From: Desulfofundulus luciae
GTDB taxonomy: Bacteria; Bacillota; Desulfotomaculia; Desulfotomaculales; Desulfovirgulaceae
Assembly (NCBI RefSeq): GCF_030813795.1
Contig: NZ_JAUSUX010000018.1
Location: 1 to 53,655 of the forward strand
Direction of reading: 5' to 3'
Length of the DNA: 53,655 bases
Part shown: positions 7,412-16,685 of the stretch, piece after piece
Layout of the letters: every line of letters starts with the position of its first letter
Numbering within the stretch: the first letter of the stretch is position 1
Translations under genes and position numbers: made by a program
The notes under the pieces: generated by a model
What the model was told of the DNA's origin: nothing
Databases searched by the model: none
The model's input: only the letters and a program-made list of their open reading frames with translations

Positions 7412-8641
7412 CTAATTATTATACTCTTCCCGGCGGCGCAAAAGGCTCCAGGGCTGAACGGGCCGGGGCAGGGAGAGAAAAACCCTTTGCCGGGGATGGG
7501 GTGCCGCATCAATGGGGCTCACTTCTTCGTCGTATAAACCGGTCAATACAAAGGAAAATGTCTGCCCGCCGGGAAGCAGCACCTCCAGCTCTTCACCCCG
7601 GGCAAAACGGTTCCGTTGTTCCACCAGGGCCAGTCCCCTGGCGGGGTCATACTCCCGTACCACACCGACAAAAGTATAGGGCCGGCGGTAAATGGAGTCC
7701 ACCGCACCCTGGGCCGCTTTTGCCGGCTTACCGGTGAAAAAACCGGTGGTGTATTCCCGGTGGCTGACCTTGCCCAGTTCTTCCAGCCACCGCTCCTGAA
7801 CCTGAAAGCGGGCCGGATCTGCCCGGCAGTCGTCCAGGGCCTGGCGGTAGACGCTGACCACGGTGGCAACATAATGCACGCTTTTGACCCGGCCCTCAAT
7901 TTTTAAACTGTCAACTCCGGCCTCCACCAATTGGGGAATATACTCCAAGAGACAGAGATCCCGGGAACTCAAAATATAGGTGCCCCGGGAACCCTCTTCT
8001 ACGGGAAAGTACTCCCCCGGCCGCTTTTCTTCCACCAGGGCATAGCGCCAGCGGCAGGCCTGGGCACAGTCCCCCCGGTTGGCATCCCGACCGGTCATGT
8101 AGTTGCTCAACAGGCAGCGTCCGGAATAGGAGATACACATGGCCCCGTGGACAAAAACTTCCAGGGGCACCTGCACCTGCCGGCGAATTTCCCGGATTTC
8201 CTCCAGGGTAAGCTCCCGGGCCAGGACAATCCGCGACACTCCCTGCTCCTGCCAGAAACGGGCGGCCATCCAGTTGGTGGTACTGGCCTGGGTGCTCAGG
8301 TGCACCGGTAATTCGGGGGTTATTTCCCGGACCAGGGCCAGCACACCGGGATCGGAAACAATCACAGCATCCACCCCGATTTCCTCCAGTTGCCGTAGGT
8401 ACGCGGGCAGGTCATCCAGATCCCGGTTGTGGGCAAAAATATTCACCGTAACATAGACCTTCACTCCCCGGGCATGGGCAAACTCCACTCCCACAGCCAT
8501 TTCCTCCAGGGTAAAGTTCCCGGCCCTTTCCCGCAGGCCGAACTGCTTCCCGCCCAGGTAAACGGCATCGGCGCCGTAAATCACGGCTGCCTGCAGTTTT
8601 TCCAGATCCCCGGCCGGAGCCAGGAGTTCCGGAACAGCCAT
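7412..8641 (-). CDS. U32 family protein, tRNA U34 hydroxylation type (TrhP/YrrO-like)
   Basis: This 409-residue member of the peptidase U32 family starts 'MAVPELLAPAGDLEKLQAA' and carries 'HLSTQASTTN' and the signature 'EVFVHGAMCISYSGRCLLSNY', with four cysteines (GAMC, GRC, GDC, QAC) suited to an Fe-S cluster, plus 'SLKIEGRVKS'. In E. coli and B. subtilis such proteins (TrhP, YrrN/YrrO) make 5-hydroxyuridine in tRNA. B. subtilis also places them just after mltG/yrrL, as here. The frame is open to 8731, but the ATG at 8641 with AAGGTGA upstream avoids overlap with mltG. A classical protease role is unlikely. Confidence 0.88.
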   Translation of the reverse strand: MAVPELLAPAGDLEKLQAAVIYGADAVYLGGKQFGLRERAGNFTLEEMAVGVEFAHARGVKVYVTVNIFAHNRDLDDLPAYLRQLEEIGVDAVIVSDPGVLALVREITPELPVHLSTQASTTNWMAARFWQEQGVSRIVLARELTLEEIREIRRQVQVPLEVFVHGAMCISYSGRCLLSNYMTGRDANRGDCAQACRWRYALVEEKRPGEYFPVEEGSRGTYILSSRDLCLLEYIPQLVEAGVDSLKIEGRVKSVHYVATVVSVYRQALDDCRADPARFQVQERWLEELGKVSHREYTTGFFTGKPAKAAQGAVDSIYRRPYTFVGVVREYDPARGLALVEQRNRFARGEELEVLLPGGQTFSFVLTGLYDEEVSPIDAAPHPRQRVFLSLPRPVQPWSLLRRREEYNN

Positions 8642-8672
8642 ACCAGAATCACCTTCATTCAGTGCCCCTATC

Positions 8673-9704
8673 TTAGCGTATGTATTTTCGCTTATTGGCG
8701 TTATGCTCGTCCAGGGTACTGGCAAAAGCATGGGTACCGTCGGGTCTGGCTACATAATACAGGTAACTGGTTTTGGCCGGCTGCACGGCGGCCAGCAGGG
8801 AGGCTTCCCCCGGACAAGCTATGGGACCTGGAGGAAGACCCCTGATCAGGTATGTGTTATAGGGGGAATCCACCTCCAGATCTTTATAGTACAGTTTTGC
8901 CCTTTGACTGCCCAGGGCATACTGTACCGTGGCATCGATCTGTAAAGGCATGTCCCGCTTTAAGCGGTTAAAAATAACGCCGGCTATCAGCGGGCGCTCC
9001 CGGTCCACCCGGGCCTCCCGCTCCACCATGGAGGCGATGATCACTGCCTGATGCAGGGTTAAGCCGGCTGCCTTTACCTTCCGGTAATAATCCATTTCCT
9101 TTAACTTCCGGTCAAAACGGGATAACATGAGATCTATGACTTCATGGGCGCTGGTGTTGCTTCCCACCCGATAGGTATCAGGGAACAGGTACCCCTCCAG
9201 CCGGTTCGGTCCCGCCGGAAGACCATGCAAAAAGGGATAGTCAAACGTGTCCCCGGCGGCTGCAGCCAGGAAATCCCGGCGGGTTACCAGACCCTCCCTT
9301 TCCAACAGTTCGGCAATTTGTTTCAGGTTAAATCCTTCGGGAATGGTAAAAACACGCCCCTCATCGGGTCCTTTAACCAGTTCGTTAACAATCTCCGGCA
9401 GGGATTGGGCGGTGGAGAAAGTGTAAGGGCCCGCCTTGAGCCTGCCGTCAACACCTTTTAGCCGGGTATAAAAGTTAAAAAACCAGGCACTGTGCACCAG
9501 TCCCTCTTCATGAAGAATACGTCCGATGTTACTGCTGGAAGCAGACCGGGGAATGGTTACGTTTACGGATCGACCCTGACCGGAGGTCACCGGGGATAAC
9601 ATTCCGAAAATGTATATCAATACAAAAAGCCCCCAAAGAGCTATACCTCCGGCCAGCAGCCGCTTTTTTTCCCTTTGCTTGAAGACACTTTGCAAGTCTT
9701 TCAT
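8673..9704 (-). CDS. mltG: Endolytic murein transglycosylase
   Basis: This 343-residue YceG/MltG protein cuts nascent glycan strands at the outer membrane face. One transmembrane helix lies at about 17-36, then a LysM-like region ('VNVTIPRSASSSNIGRIL'), then the catalytic domain with 'IIASMVEREARV' (Glu228 by comparison with the family) and 'AGVIFNRLKRDMPLQID'. The length is typical. It is followed by the U32 protein and a class B PBP, so three envelope- or tRNA-related genes probably share a transcript. The ATG is at 9704. Confidence 0.94.
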   Translation of the reverse strand: MKDLQSVFKQREKKRLLAGGIALWGLFVLIYIFGMLSPVTSGQGRSVNVTIPRSASSSNIGRILHEEGLVHSAWFFNFYTRLKGVDGRLKAGPYTFSTAQSLPEIVNELVKGPDEGRVFTIPEGFNLKQIAELLEREGLVTRRDFLAAAAGDTFDYPFLHGLPAGPNRLEGYLFPDTYRVGSNTSAHEVIDLMLSRFDRKLKEMDYYRKVKAAGLTLHQAVIIASMVEREARVDRERPLIAGVIFNRLKRDMPLQIDATVQYALGSQRAKLYYKDLEVDSPYNTYLIRGLPPGPIACPGEASLLAAVQPAKTSYLYYVARPDGTHAFASTLDEHNANKRKYIR

Positions 9705-9784
9705 TTTGCTACCTGCCTGTTTTAATTACCACATTATATATCAATCCCCGTGTCGATACAATGGCCCTGAAAACAAGCCGGGTT

Positions 9785-11356
9785 TTACAGGGAACCGGCC
9801 GGGGGGGCTACTTCGGGTTCGCTGCCGTTACCCTCCGGGGATTGTTGTTCCGGTGGAACCGTACCCTCACCATTGGCCGGCTCCGGTGATTTTTCCGGGG
9901 GCTTTATATCTTCCCCACCCGCAGGTGTTTTTCCGGGGGAAGCGCCTGGAGCCGGTGGCTCTTTATCCGGCCGTGGTTTCTGTCCGGGTGAAGGCGGGGG
10001 AACCACCGGTCCGGTACTCGGTTCCCTGGTACCTATAGCCACCACCTGGTTCACCGGCTCATAAAAACTACCCGGGAGCCGTTCAGTATACAAACGGCCG
10101 TTTTCCCTCACTACACGCTCGGTTACTACCCGGTAACCCCGGACACCCTTTTGCTTGACCACCTGTTCTCCCCGCTCCAGATTGGGGTCAGGCTCCCGTA
10201 CAACCTTTGGCTCCAGAACCTCCGTTATCCGGGTGCGGATTTCCACCGGTACCTTGTAATCGGTATTTCCGTAAATTTTGAAAGTTAGCCGCCCGCCGTT
10301 AACGACGGAACGGATATAAACATAACTTTCAGTATTATTGCGGAAGCGAAAATCAATGTCCCCGTAAACCACCGTCGCATCCCGGCCCACGGGAACATAG
10401 GAGACGGGCAGGGAATGGTTGGTACGCTCCAGTACCTCCAGGTTCGCCAGCAGGACCGCATTGTACAGGGTGCTGCTTACCTGGCACACTCCTCCCCCAA
10501 GGCCATCCACCAGCCGGTTGTTGACAATCACCTTGGCGTTTTTATAGCCGGCTTCGGAACTCCTGGGTCCGACCACCCTGTTAAAGGAAACTTCCTGCCC
10601 CGGCGGGACGAGCAATCCATCAAGGGCCGCCGCAGCCACCCGGATATTATAAGCCCGCTCTGTATAGGAAGCATCAAAACGAGTGGTATAGGAAGAAAGA
10701 AGACCTTTAAGCCCCATAGCCTGGACCTCTTCCGTGGTGGTCCGGGGCTTCACGTGCACCATGTTAAGTTGAATTTCCGGTTTTTTACCGGCGGAAAGGG
10801 CAGAGAGCAAATCCCGGTAGGCCCGTTCTTCATCCACTTTCATCCCGTCGCGGCCGGGAATGATTTCAATGCGCTCATCGGGCAGAACCCGAAAGGCGGC
10901 GTCCCGGGGCGGGGTGGCGATTTCTCCGGCCAGGGCGTTGAGTTTTTGACTGAATTTCTGCCTGCTGAGAACCACCATCAGAGGAAGCTCGTAACCTTCC
11001 TTCTTGATTTTCCACTGCCTGTACCACTGCAACCACCATTGTGCATCCCGGCCGGCCTGCAGTGCCCCGGTTAACATGGCCTGCGTGTCCAGACGCAAAC
11101 CAATTTCCGGTGGGGAAAAGGTCCAGCTACGGTCCCGGTAATGAAAAACAACCGGCGTGGTATTCAGCTTTTCCTCCAGGGAAGCCAGGGCCCGCCGGCA
11201 CGCTTCCCTGTCCATACCAGACAGGTCTATACCGGCTGCCCGGACGCCGGGGACAACCCGCTCACGGCTGTAAACAGAGGTGGCACCGACGGCGCCGGCC
11301 GCCAGAAAAATACAGATAATAAAGCCGACGATGATAAGAAGATAAGTCCTCCTCAT
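9785..11356 (-). CDS. VanW family protein with G5 domain
   Basis: This 523-residue envelope protein has an N-terminal signal anchor (about 5-27), a YoaR-type peptidoglycan-binding domain (about 30-210) and a VanW domain (about 225-365, 'YNIRVAAAALDGLLVPPGQEVSFNRVVGPR' region and 'GGVCQVSSTLYNAVLLA'). A G5 domain follows (about 375-445). The low-complexity tail (about 450-523) is Pro/Gly/Glu-rich. This architecture is common in clostridial cell-wall proteins; the enzyme role of VanW is not settled. It lies upstream of mltG on the same strand with 80 nt between and has its own promoter. Confidence 0.88.
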   Translation of the reverse strand: MRRTYLLIIVGFIICIFLAAGAVGATSVYSRERVVPGVRAAGIDLSGMDREACRRALASLEEKLNTTPVVFHYRDRSWTFSPPEIGLRLDTQAMLTGALQAGRDAQWWLQWYRQWKIKKEGYELPLMVVLSRQKFSQKLNALAGEIATPPRDAAFRVLPDERIEIIPGRDGMKVDEERAYRDLLSALSAGKKPEIQLNMVHVKPRTTTEEVQAMGLKGLLSSYTTRFDASYTERAYNIRVAAAALDGLLVPPGQEVSFNRVVGPRSSEAGYKNAKVIVNNRLVDGLGGGVCQVSSTLYNAVLLANLEVLERTNHSLPVSYVPVGRDATVVYGDIDFRFRNNTESYVYIRSVVNGGRLTFKIYGNTDYKVPVEIRTRITEVLEPKVVREPDPNLERGEQVVKQKGVRGYRVVTERVVRENGRLYTERLPGSFYEPVNQVVAIGTREPSTGPVVPPPSPGQKPRPDKEPPAPGASPGKTPAGGEDIKPPEKSPEPANGEGTVPPEQQSPEGNGSEPEVAPPAGSL

Positions 11357-11413
11357 TTTCTCCCCCCTGTCTTAAGACGACATAAAGGGCAAAAAAGTTC
11401 CATCCACACGTTC

Positions 11414-11443
11414 ATGATATTTAAAATATAAGCTACCTGTGAA
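11414..11443 (-). promoter_or_regulatory. Promoter of the VanW gene
   Basis: TTCACA (11438-11443) and TATCAT (11414-11419) on the minus strand are 18 nt apart, one mismatch each from consensus. Confidence 0.45.
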
Positions 11444-11486
11444 GGGGGACAGTGTGTAACATGCCGGCGATAAGGGCAGGTTGAAA

Positions 11487-11526
11487 ATAAAAAAGCTGGA
11501 TGATCCAGGTGTCCCTGTCCCCAGCT
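11487..11526 (-). terminator. Terminator after the DUF1292 gene
   Basis: On the minus strand AGCTGG (11521-11526) pairs with CCAGCT (11494-11499). The inner CTGGAtcaTCCAG is an alternative small hairpin. It is followed by TTTTTTATTTT. Confidence 0.6.
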
Positions 11527-11559
11527 CTTCTCTACCTGTGGTGAACTACCCTGTCCCAA

Positions 11560-11859
11560 TCAGGAATCCTCACCGGCAACCATTTCCTCCCAGTAGTCTG
11601 CTACCTTTTCCCATTCCTCGTCATCTTCAATATCGACCAGGATTTCGTTCCCGTCCTCATCTGTTTCAAACTTGAGGATAATGGCCTCTCCTTCTTCCTC
11701 ATCCTCCCCCTCATCGTCAGCGGCCGCTTGAAGGGGGAGTAAGATGGCGTATTTTGAACCATCCAGATGTACAATATCGATAACCTCAAAATCCTGCTCC
11801 TGGCCGTCTTCATCCACCAGCGTGATTACCTCTTCCAGTTCCAGTTCTTGATCGGCCAT
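11560..11859 (-). CDS. DUF1292 family acidic protein (YrzB-like)
   Basis: This is a 99-residue, strongly acidic protein. A DUF1292 core ('ITLVDEDGQEQDFEVIDIVHLDGSKYAILLP') is followed by an Asp/Glu-rich insert (DDEGEDEEEGE) and 'AIILKFETDEDGNEILVDIEDDEEWEKVADYWEE'-type repeats. The function is unknown. Its place beside ruvX and downstream of alaS/ireB is conserved in Firmicutes (yrzB). The GTG at 11868 is possible, but the ATG at 11859 has better spacing from AGAGGTGA. It is monocistronic, with its own promoter and terminator. Confidence 0.88.
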   Translation of the reverse strand: MADQELELEEVITLVDEDGQEQDFEVIDIVHLDGSKYAILLPLQAAADDEGEDEEEGEAIILKFETDEDGNEILVDIEDDEEWEKVADYWEEMVAGEDS

Positions 11860-11890
11860 ATCCCTCACCTCTTTTTAACAAGTTGTGCCT

Positions 11891-11920
11891 ATTCTATATC
11901 AAGAGCAACCTTTTTGTCAA
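11891..11920 (-). promoter_or_regulatory. Promoter of the DUF1292 gene
   Basis: A perfect TTGACA (11915-11920) lies 18 nt from TAGAAT (11891-11896) on the minus strand, about 30 nt before the start codon. Confidence 0.65.
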
Positions 11921-11958
11921 GAAACGAGCTACTAAAAGCTTCACTGGATCATATAGAG

Positions 11959-12402
11959 TTAATTTTCCCCATTTTGGAGCTTTTTATTCCGGGAATCCAA
12001 ATAGTTCTGCAAAATAACCGCCGCTGCCATTTTGTCAATGATTTTCTTGCGCTTGGCCCGGCTGACATCGGCGGCCAGCAAAATCCTTTCCGCACTTGCT
12101 GTACTGAGACGCTCGTCCCAGGTTTCCACCGGCAGGCCCAGTTCGGCACCGATTTGGTGGGCAAAATCGAGCACCATTTGACCCTGCCTGCCGAGGGTAC
12201 CGTTCATATTACGGGGCAAGCCCACCACTATTAGCTCCACCTGGTAATCCTGAACCAGTTTTTTTAATTCCGCCGTCACGTGGCCTTCTGGCCGGTCCCG
12301 GCGAATAACCCCTACGCCTTGAGCCGTCCACCCCAGGGGATCGCTCACCGCCACCCCAATAGTTTTCTCGCCTACGTCCAACCCCAGTATACGCAAAGGC
12401 AA
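11959..12402 (-). CDS. ruvX: RuvX/YqgF Holliday-junction resolvase-like nuclease
   Basis: This 147-residue RNase H-fold protein has 'ILGLDVGEKTIGVAVSDPLG' at the N-terminus, 'IVVGLPRNMNGTLG' in the centre, 'VETWDERLSTASAE' (catalytic Asp/Glu) and the C-terminal 'DKMAAAVILQNYL'. In E. coli the family processes 16S rRNA 5' ends; resolvase activity is reported for some members. The TTG start has AGAGGAA about 8 nt upstream. Synteny with ireB and DUF1292 is conserved, although here an aldo/keto reductase lies between ireB and ruvX. Confidence 0.93.
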   Translation of the reverse strand: MPLRILGLDVGEKTIGVAVSDPLGWTAQGVGVIRRDRPEGHVTAELKKLVQDYQVELIVVGLPRNMNGTLGRQGQMVLDFAHQIGAELGLPVETWDERLSTASAERILLAADVSRAKRKKIIDKMAAAVILQNYLDSRNKKLQNGEN

Positions 12403-12445
12403 AAGCTATTCCTCTCTTTCCTGTGACCATGGATAAGTCTTTAGA

Positions 12446-13393
12446 TTAGATTACCTTTATACAGAAATCGGGGCAAACGGTTCCACAGTATCCACATAGG
12501 CGGCACTTTAAAGGATCAACCGCCGCCCGCCCGCCGGTCAGGAACAACGCCCCCGCCCCGCACCTTTCCACGCAGCGCCCGCAGCCGCTGCACCAATCCT
12601 CAATATGCAAACGGCGTTTTTGACGCCCTACCCTGGCCCAGAGCCCGGATGGAACCGGCATCCCGCTGAAAACTGCCACGTTGAAATCCACTTCCGCCAC
12701 GGTCCGCATTCCCACGGCCACACTGGCCAACTGGGGAATGCCGAGGACAAAAGCAAGCGCTTCCTGCGCCCTGGGTATGAGATGCCCTCCCCCTAAAGCC
12801 TTCATGCCGTATATACCCTTGCCAAAGCTGGCGGCCTCGGCAATGGCTGCCAGCATATCCTCTCTGGTTCCTCCCTGAATGCCAATCCCGGCTATATTGA
12901 TAATTGGATGGATGATATCAAATTCAGCTATGCGGGCCGCCGCCCGTACACCCTCCACACTGTGGGTGGAGACGCCGATGGCCCTTACCAGTCCTTCTTT
13001 CCTGGCCTTTAATAGATACTCCACCGCTTCCCAGTGCCCCCGGATGGTCAGGGCCGATTCCTGCTCGTGGAGGAGAAAAATATCGATATATTCCCTGTGA
13101 AGGGCCCTCAATGCTCCTTCCAGGCTCTGCCGCATCCCCTGCCAGGTATAAGCATAGGATTTGGAGGCAACTACTATTTCTCCCGCCCAGCCCCTGGTGG
13201 CTTCATAAATATAAGGGTAGGTCTGGTAATACTCGGCTGTATCAATAAAATTCACACCTGCTTCCAGCGCCCGGCGGATCACCGCTGCACCCTTATCCAC
13301 CGGGAGGGCGGCCTGCAGTGGGCCAACTGTAAGGGCACCGAAACAAAGGCGGGATACTTTTATCCCCGTTCGACCCAGTATCCGGTACTCCAA
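12446..13393 (-). CDS. Aldo/keto reductase with C-terminal 2[4Fe-4S] domain
   Basis: This is a 315-residue fusion. Residues 1-260 form an AKR barrel: 'MEYRILGRTGIKVSRLCFG', 'GVNFIDTAEYY' (Asp-Tyr of the active site), 'VVASKSY' (catalytic Lys) and 'DIFLLHE' (catalytic His). Residues 265-315 carry two cluster motifs, CSGCGRCVERC and CRLCGYCGTVC. This AKR-ferredoxin group occurs in anaerobes; substrates are mostly unknown, and the clusters imply ferredoxin-linked rather than purely NADPH-linked electron flow (inference). TTG start preceded by AAGGAA. It is inserted between ireB and ruvX, which are usually adjacent. Confidence 0.88.
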   Translation of the reverse strand: MEYRILGRTGIKVSRLCFGALTVGPLQAALPVDKGAAVIRRALEAGVNFIDTAEYYQTYPYIYEATRGWAGEIVVASKSYAYTWQGMRQSLEGALRALHREYIDIFLLHEQESALTIRGHWEAVEYLLKARKEGLVRAIGVSTHSVEGVRAAARIAEFDIIHPIINIAGIGIQGGTREDMLAAIAEAASFGKGIYGMKALGGGHLIPRAQEALAFVLGIPQLASVAVGMRTVAEVDFNVAVFSGMPVPSGLWARVGRQKRRLHIEDWCSGCGRCVERCGAGALFLTGGRAAVDPLKCRLCGYCGTVCPDFCIKVI

Positions 13394-13420
13394 AAGGTGT
13401 TTCCTTCTTTCTAAAAACCT

Positions 13421-13690
13421 CTAAATAGCTTCTGCATCCTTTAAATAGCTTCTCACCAGCTCTTCCAGCAGTTCGTCCCGTTCCAGCCGCCTGATTTTGC
13501 TGCGGGCATTGTTGTGGCTGGTAATATAGGCCGGGTCCCCGGACAATAAATAGCCTACAAGCTGGTTGATCGGATTGTATCCTTTTTCTTTCAGCGCGGC
13601 ATACACCGAAAGCAGTATTTCCTTCGCCTGGTTTACTTCCTCCGCTTCAACTTTGAACATAACGGTATTTTCGGAAGTTTCCCTGCTCAC
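13421..13690 (-). CDS. IreB family regulatory phosphoprotein (UPF0297)
   Basis: This protein of about 89 residues has the UPF0297/IreB core '[20 protein letters not shown]', '[32 protein letters not shown]' and '[15 protein letters not shown]'. In Enterococcus IreB is a substrate of the IreK kinase and affects cephalosporin resistance. In B. subtilis (YrzL) it lies after alaS, as here. GTG at 13690 is 8 nt from a G-rich site; the in-frame TTG at 13696 is only 2 nt away, so GTG is preferred, though this is not certain. Confidence 0.9.
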   Translation of the reverse strand: MSRETSENTVMFKVEAEEVNQAKEILLSVYAALKEKGYNPINQLVGYLLSGDPAYITSHNNARSKIRRLERDELLEELVRSYLKDAEAI

Positions 13691-13843
13691 GGCCAAAGCC
13701 CCCCCTTTTTAAAATATAACCCCGTCTGGGATCTATATTCGTTGGCCCAACCCTTTTTCCTCTATTGTCAAAAAACTACTGTCCTGAAAATAGCATTTGC
13801 CTGCCGTTTGCACGCGCTCGCTCCGTTCCCCAGCACTCAGACG

Positions 13844-13867
13844 AAAAAAAGCGGGTCAAAGCCCGCT
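13844..13867 (-). terminator. Terminator of alaS
   Basis: On the minus strand AGCGGG/CCCGCT (13850-13867) with a 6-nt loop is followed by seven T residues. The first arm overlaps the alaS stop codon. Confidence 0.8.
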
Positions 13868-16503
13868 TAGTTCTTTAATTGCCCTGCTGCCACGGTGTAG
13901 GCTTTTTGCAGCGCCTCCTGGAGACGGGAGGCATCCTTGCCTCCGGCCTGGGCCATATCCGGCCTTCCGCCGCCTCCACCGCCAAGCATGGAGGCCACTT
14001 CTTTAACCAGCTTGCCGGCATGTAATCCCCTGGGCAACAGATCTTTCGTCACTGCCGCCACCAGGTTGACCCTTTCCCCTACCGGGCTGGCCAGGAGGAT
14101 TACCGCCGAACCAAGCCGCTCCCGCAGGAGGTCCACCATTGCCCGCAGGCTGTCCATGTCGGGAGCGCTGGTTTTAGCGGCCAGGAACTTGGCGCCGTCC
14201 AGGTCTTTTACCTGCTCCAGCAGCGTCTGCACTTCGTAACGGGCCAGCCGGGCACGCAACCCTTCGCTTTCCCGTTCCAGTTCTTTTACTTCCTTCACCA
14301 GGGACTCCACCCGGTGTACCACTTCTGCCGGGGTAGCCCTGACCAGGGACGCGATCTGGGCCAGCTGTTCCTCCCGGGCCCGAACATAACGCAGTGCCCC
14401 GGCACCGGTCACCGCCTCCACCCGGCGCAGCCCGGCACCCACACTGCCCTCGCTAATTAATTTAAAAAGCCCAATTTCAGCGGTGGATCTCACATGGGTA
14501 CCGCCACAAAGTTCCAGGCTGAAGTCCCCCATCTTAACCACGCGGACCTGTTCCCCGTATTTCTCGCCAAAGAGGGCAACCGCCCCCATGGCCTGCGCCT
14601 CTTCCAGGGAGGTAATGAAGGTCTGGACCGGGAGATTTTCCAGCACCGCCTGGTTGACCATTTCCTCTATGCGGTGCAGTTCTTCCAGGGACACCGGAGC
14701 ATAATGAGTAAAGTCAAAGCGCAGGCGGTCAGGTTCCACCAAAGAACCGGCCTGATTCACGTGGGAGCCAAGGACTTCTTTCAAGGCCTTATGGAGCAGG
14801 TGGGTCGCCGAGTGATTGCGGGCAGTGTCGCGGCGGCGCTTACCGTCAACCACTACCAGTACGCTGTCATTTTCCTTCAAAATCCCGTTCTGGACTTTGC
14901 CCCGGTGAACAATGAGTCCTTCAACAGGACGGGAAACCTCCATCACCTGAACCTCCAGTTCAGGGGCGCTGATCCGGGCGTGGTCTGATACCTGCCCGCC
15001 CGATTCAGCGTAACAGGGAGTTACATCCAGGATAAATTCCACTTCCTCACCGGCAACCACCTTGTCCACCGTACGCCCTTCTTTAAGCAAGGCCAGAACC
15101 TTACCCCGGGCTTCCAGGGTATCGTAGCCCACAAAACGGGTTTCCCCCAGCTTATCCCGCAGTACTTGATAAAAGGCGTCCTTCTCGGAAAGATATTCCG
15201 TTTCCTGGCGCGCGCGGCGGGCCCTTTCCCGCTGCTCCTCCATAGCCCGGGCAAAGGCCTCCTCATCCACGGTTAACCCTTCCTCGGCAGCCATTTCCCG
15301 GGTTAACTCCAGGGGAAAACCGTAGGTGTCATAAAGGCGGAAGGCATCCTCTCCCCGGATGACCGTGGAGCCGGCGGCCCTTGCCTCCTGAACCAGGCGG
15401 TTCAAAATTTCCGTACCCTGGGCCAGGGTTTCTCCGAAACGTTCCTCCTCACTACGGATTATTTTCAGCACGTGCCCTTGATTGGCCGGCAGTTCGGGAT
15501 AGGCACCGGCCATCTGTTTGATCACCGCCCCGGCCACCTGGTAAAGGAAGGGTTCGTGCAGTCCCAGCACCCGTCCAAAACGCACCGCCCGGCGCAAAAG
15601 CCGCCGGAGCACATAACCCCGCCCCTCGTTGGAAGGCAGGGCCCCGTCGGAGATGGCAAAAGTGACCGCCCGGCAGTGATCGGCAATTACCTTCAGGGCC
15701 ATGTCTGTTTTGCTGCCGGCACCGTATTTTACGCCCGCCAGGCCGGCAGTAAAGTCCATGATCTCCCGGAACAGGTCGGTATCGAAGTTGCTGGGCACTC
15801 CCTGCAGCACGGAAGCTACCCGCTCTAAACCCATACCGGTATCAATACCCTTGCTGGCCAGTGGCGTATAATTCCCGGCTTCATCCCGGAAAAACTGGAT
15901 AAACACCAGATTCCAGATCTCCAGGTAACGGTCACAGTCGCAGCCCACCCCGCAGCCGGCGGAGCCGCACCCCCGCTCTTCTCCCAGGTCAACGTAGATC
16001 TCCGAACAGGGGCCGCAAGGACCAACCCCAATTTCCCAGAAGTTGGTGTCCTTGCCCATGCGCACAATGCGTTCGGCGGGGACACCCACCTCCCGGTGCC
16101 AGATGTCAAAGGCCTCATCATCATCCAGGTAAATGGAAATCCACAATTTTTCCTCCGGCAACCCCAAAACCCGGGTGGTGAACTCCCAGGCCCAGGGGAT
16201 GGCCTTTTCTTTAAAATAATCTCCAAAGGAGAAATTGCCCAGCATCTCAAAGAAGGTATGATGCCGGGCCGTACGGCCAACCGACTCAATATCCGGCGTG
16301 CGCAGGCACTTCTGGCAGGTGGCTACCCTCCGCACCTCCGGTTTGGCAGCACCCGTGAAATAAGGCTTAAAGGGAACCATTCCCGCGGCCGTCCATAAAA
16401 GACTGGGATCGTTCGTGGGAATCAAGGAAGCGCTGGGCAGAATGCGGTGCCCCCTGGCTTCAAAAAATTTAAGAAATTTTTCCCTGATCTCCTTCCCGGT
16501 CAC
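13867..16503 (-). CDS. alaS: Alanyl-tRNA synthetase
   Basis: This full-length, 878-residue class II synthetase charges tRNA-Ala. The catalytic core begins 'MTGKEIREKFLKFFEARGH' with motif 2 'VATCQKCLRTPDIESVGRTARH'. A Cys-rich insertion 'RGCGSAGCGVGCDCDRYLEIWN' is seen near residue 185. The editing domain carries HSATHLLH and CGGTH (zinc ligands). The C-Ala end has the 'GGGGGGRPDMAQAGG' glycine-rich segment. The start is GTG with GGGAGGT upstream. No T-box leader motif was seen between promoter and start. ireB lies downstream beyond the terminator. Confidence 0.97.
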   Translation of the reverse strand: MTGKEIREKFLKFFEARGHRILPSASLIPTNDPSLLWTAAGMVPFKPYFTGAAKPEVRRVATCQKCLRTPDIESVGRTARHHTFFEMLGNFSFGDYFKEKAIPWAWEFTTRVLGLPEEKLWISIYLDDDEAFDIWHREVGVPAERIVRMGKDTNFWEIGVGPCGPCSEIYVDLGEERGCGSAGCGVGCDCDRYLEIWNLVFIQFFRDEAGNYTPLASKGIDTGMGLERVASVLQGVPSNFDTDLFREIMDFTAGLAGVKYGAGSKTDMALKVIADHCRAVTFAISDGALPSNEGRGYVLRRLLRRAVRFGRVLGLHEPFLYQVAGAVIKQMAGAYPELPANQGHVLKIIRSEEERFGETLAQGTEILNRLVQEARAAGSTVIRGEDAFRLYDTYGFPLELTREMAAEEGLTVDEEAFARAMEEQRERARRARQETEYLSEKDAFYQVLRDKLGETRFVGYDTLEARGKVLALLKEGRTVDKVVAGEEVEFILDVTPCYAESGGQVSDHARISAPELEVQVMEVSRPVEGLIVHRGKVQNGILKENDSVLVVVDGKRRRDTARNHSATHLLHKALKEVLGSHVNQAGSLVEPDRLRFDFTHYAPVSLEELHRIEEMVNQAVLENLPVQTFITSLEEAQAMGAVALFGEKYGEQVRVVKMGDFSLELCGGTHVRSTAEIGLFKLISEGSVGAGLRRVEAVTGAGALRYVRAREEQLAQIASLVRATPAEVVHRVESLVKEVKELERESEGLRARLARYEVQTLLEQVKDLDGAKFLAAKTSAPDMDSLRAMVDLLRERLGSAVILLASPVGERVNLVAAVTKDLLPRGLHAGKLVKEVASMLGGGGGGRPDMAQAGGKDASRLQEALQKAYTVAAGQLKN

Positions 16504-16577
16504 GATACTTTACCTCCCGCTTAAAAAGAAAAACCGCTCTTCGCCGGTGTAAGGAAAGCCCATCATATTTCGGAGTA

Positions 16578-16607
16578 ATTATACAAAAAGTGCCTGTACG
16601 GTGTCAA
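16578..16607 (-). promoter_or_regulatory. Promoter of alaS
   Basis: Perfect TTGACA (16602-16607) and perfect TATAAT (16578-16583) on the minus strand are 18 nt apart. The leader is about 70 nt. Confidence 0.75.
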
Positions 16608-16685
16608 GGGAGGGGCTTTGAACGTTCGTATTAAGATTCAGCAGGTAACTCTGTAGTCGCCTGCTGTTTTGCACACGCAAAGGAC

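Noticed and set aside
9873-10064. Plus-strand ORFs opposite the VanW tail and opposite alaS, hisS, recJ and others
   Set aside because: Gly/Pro/Arg-rich shadow frames typical of GC-rich coding DNA; no ribosome-binding sites.
16504-16620. T-box riboswitch before alaS
   Set aside because: No AGGGTGGnACCGCG-like antiterminator sequence or terminator found between promoter and start.
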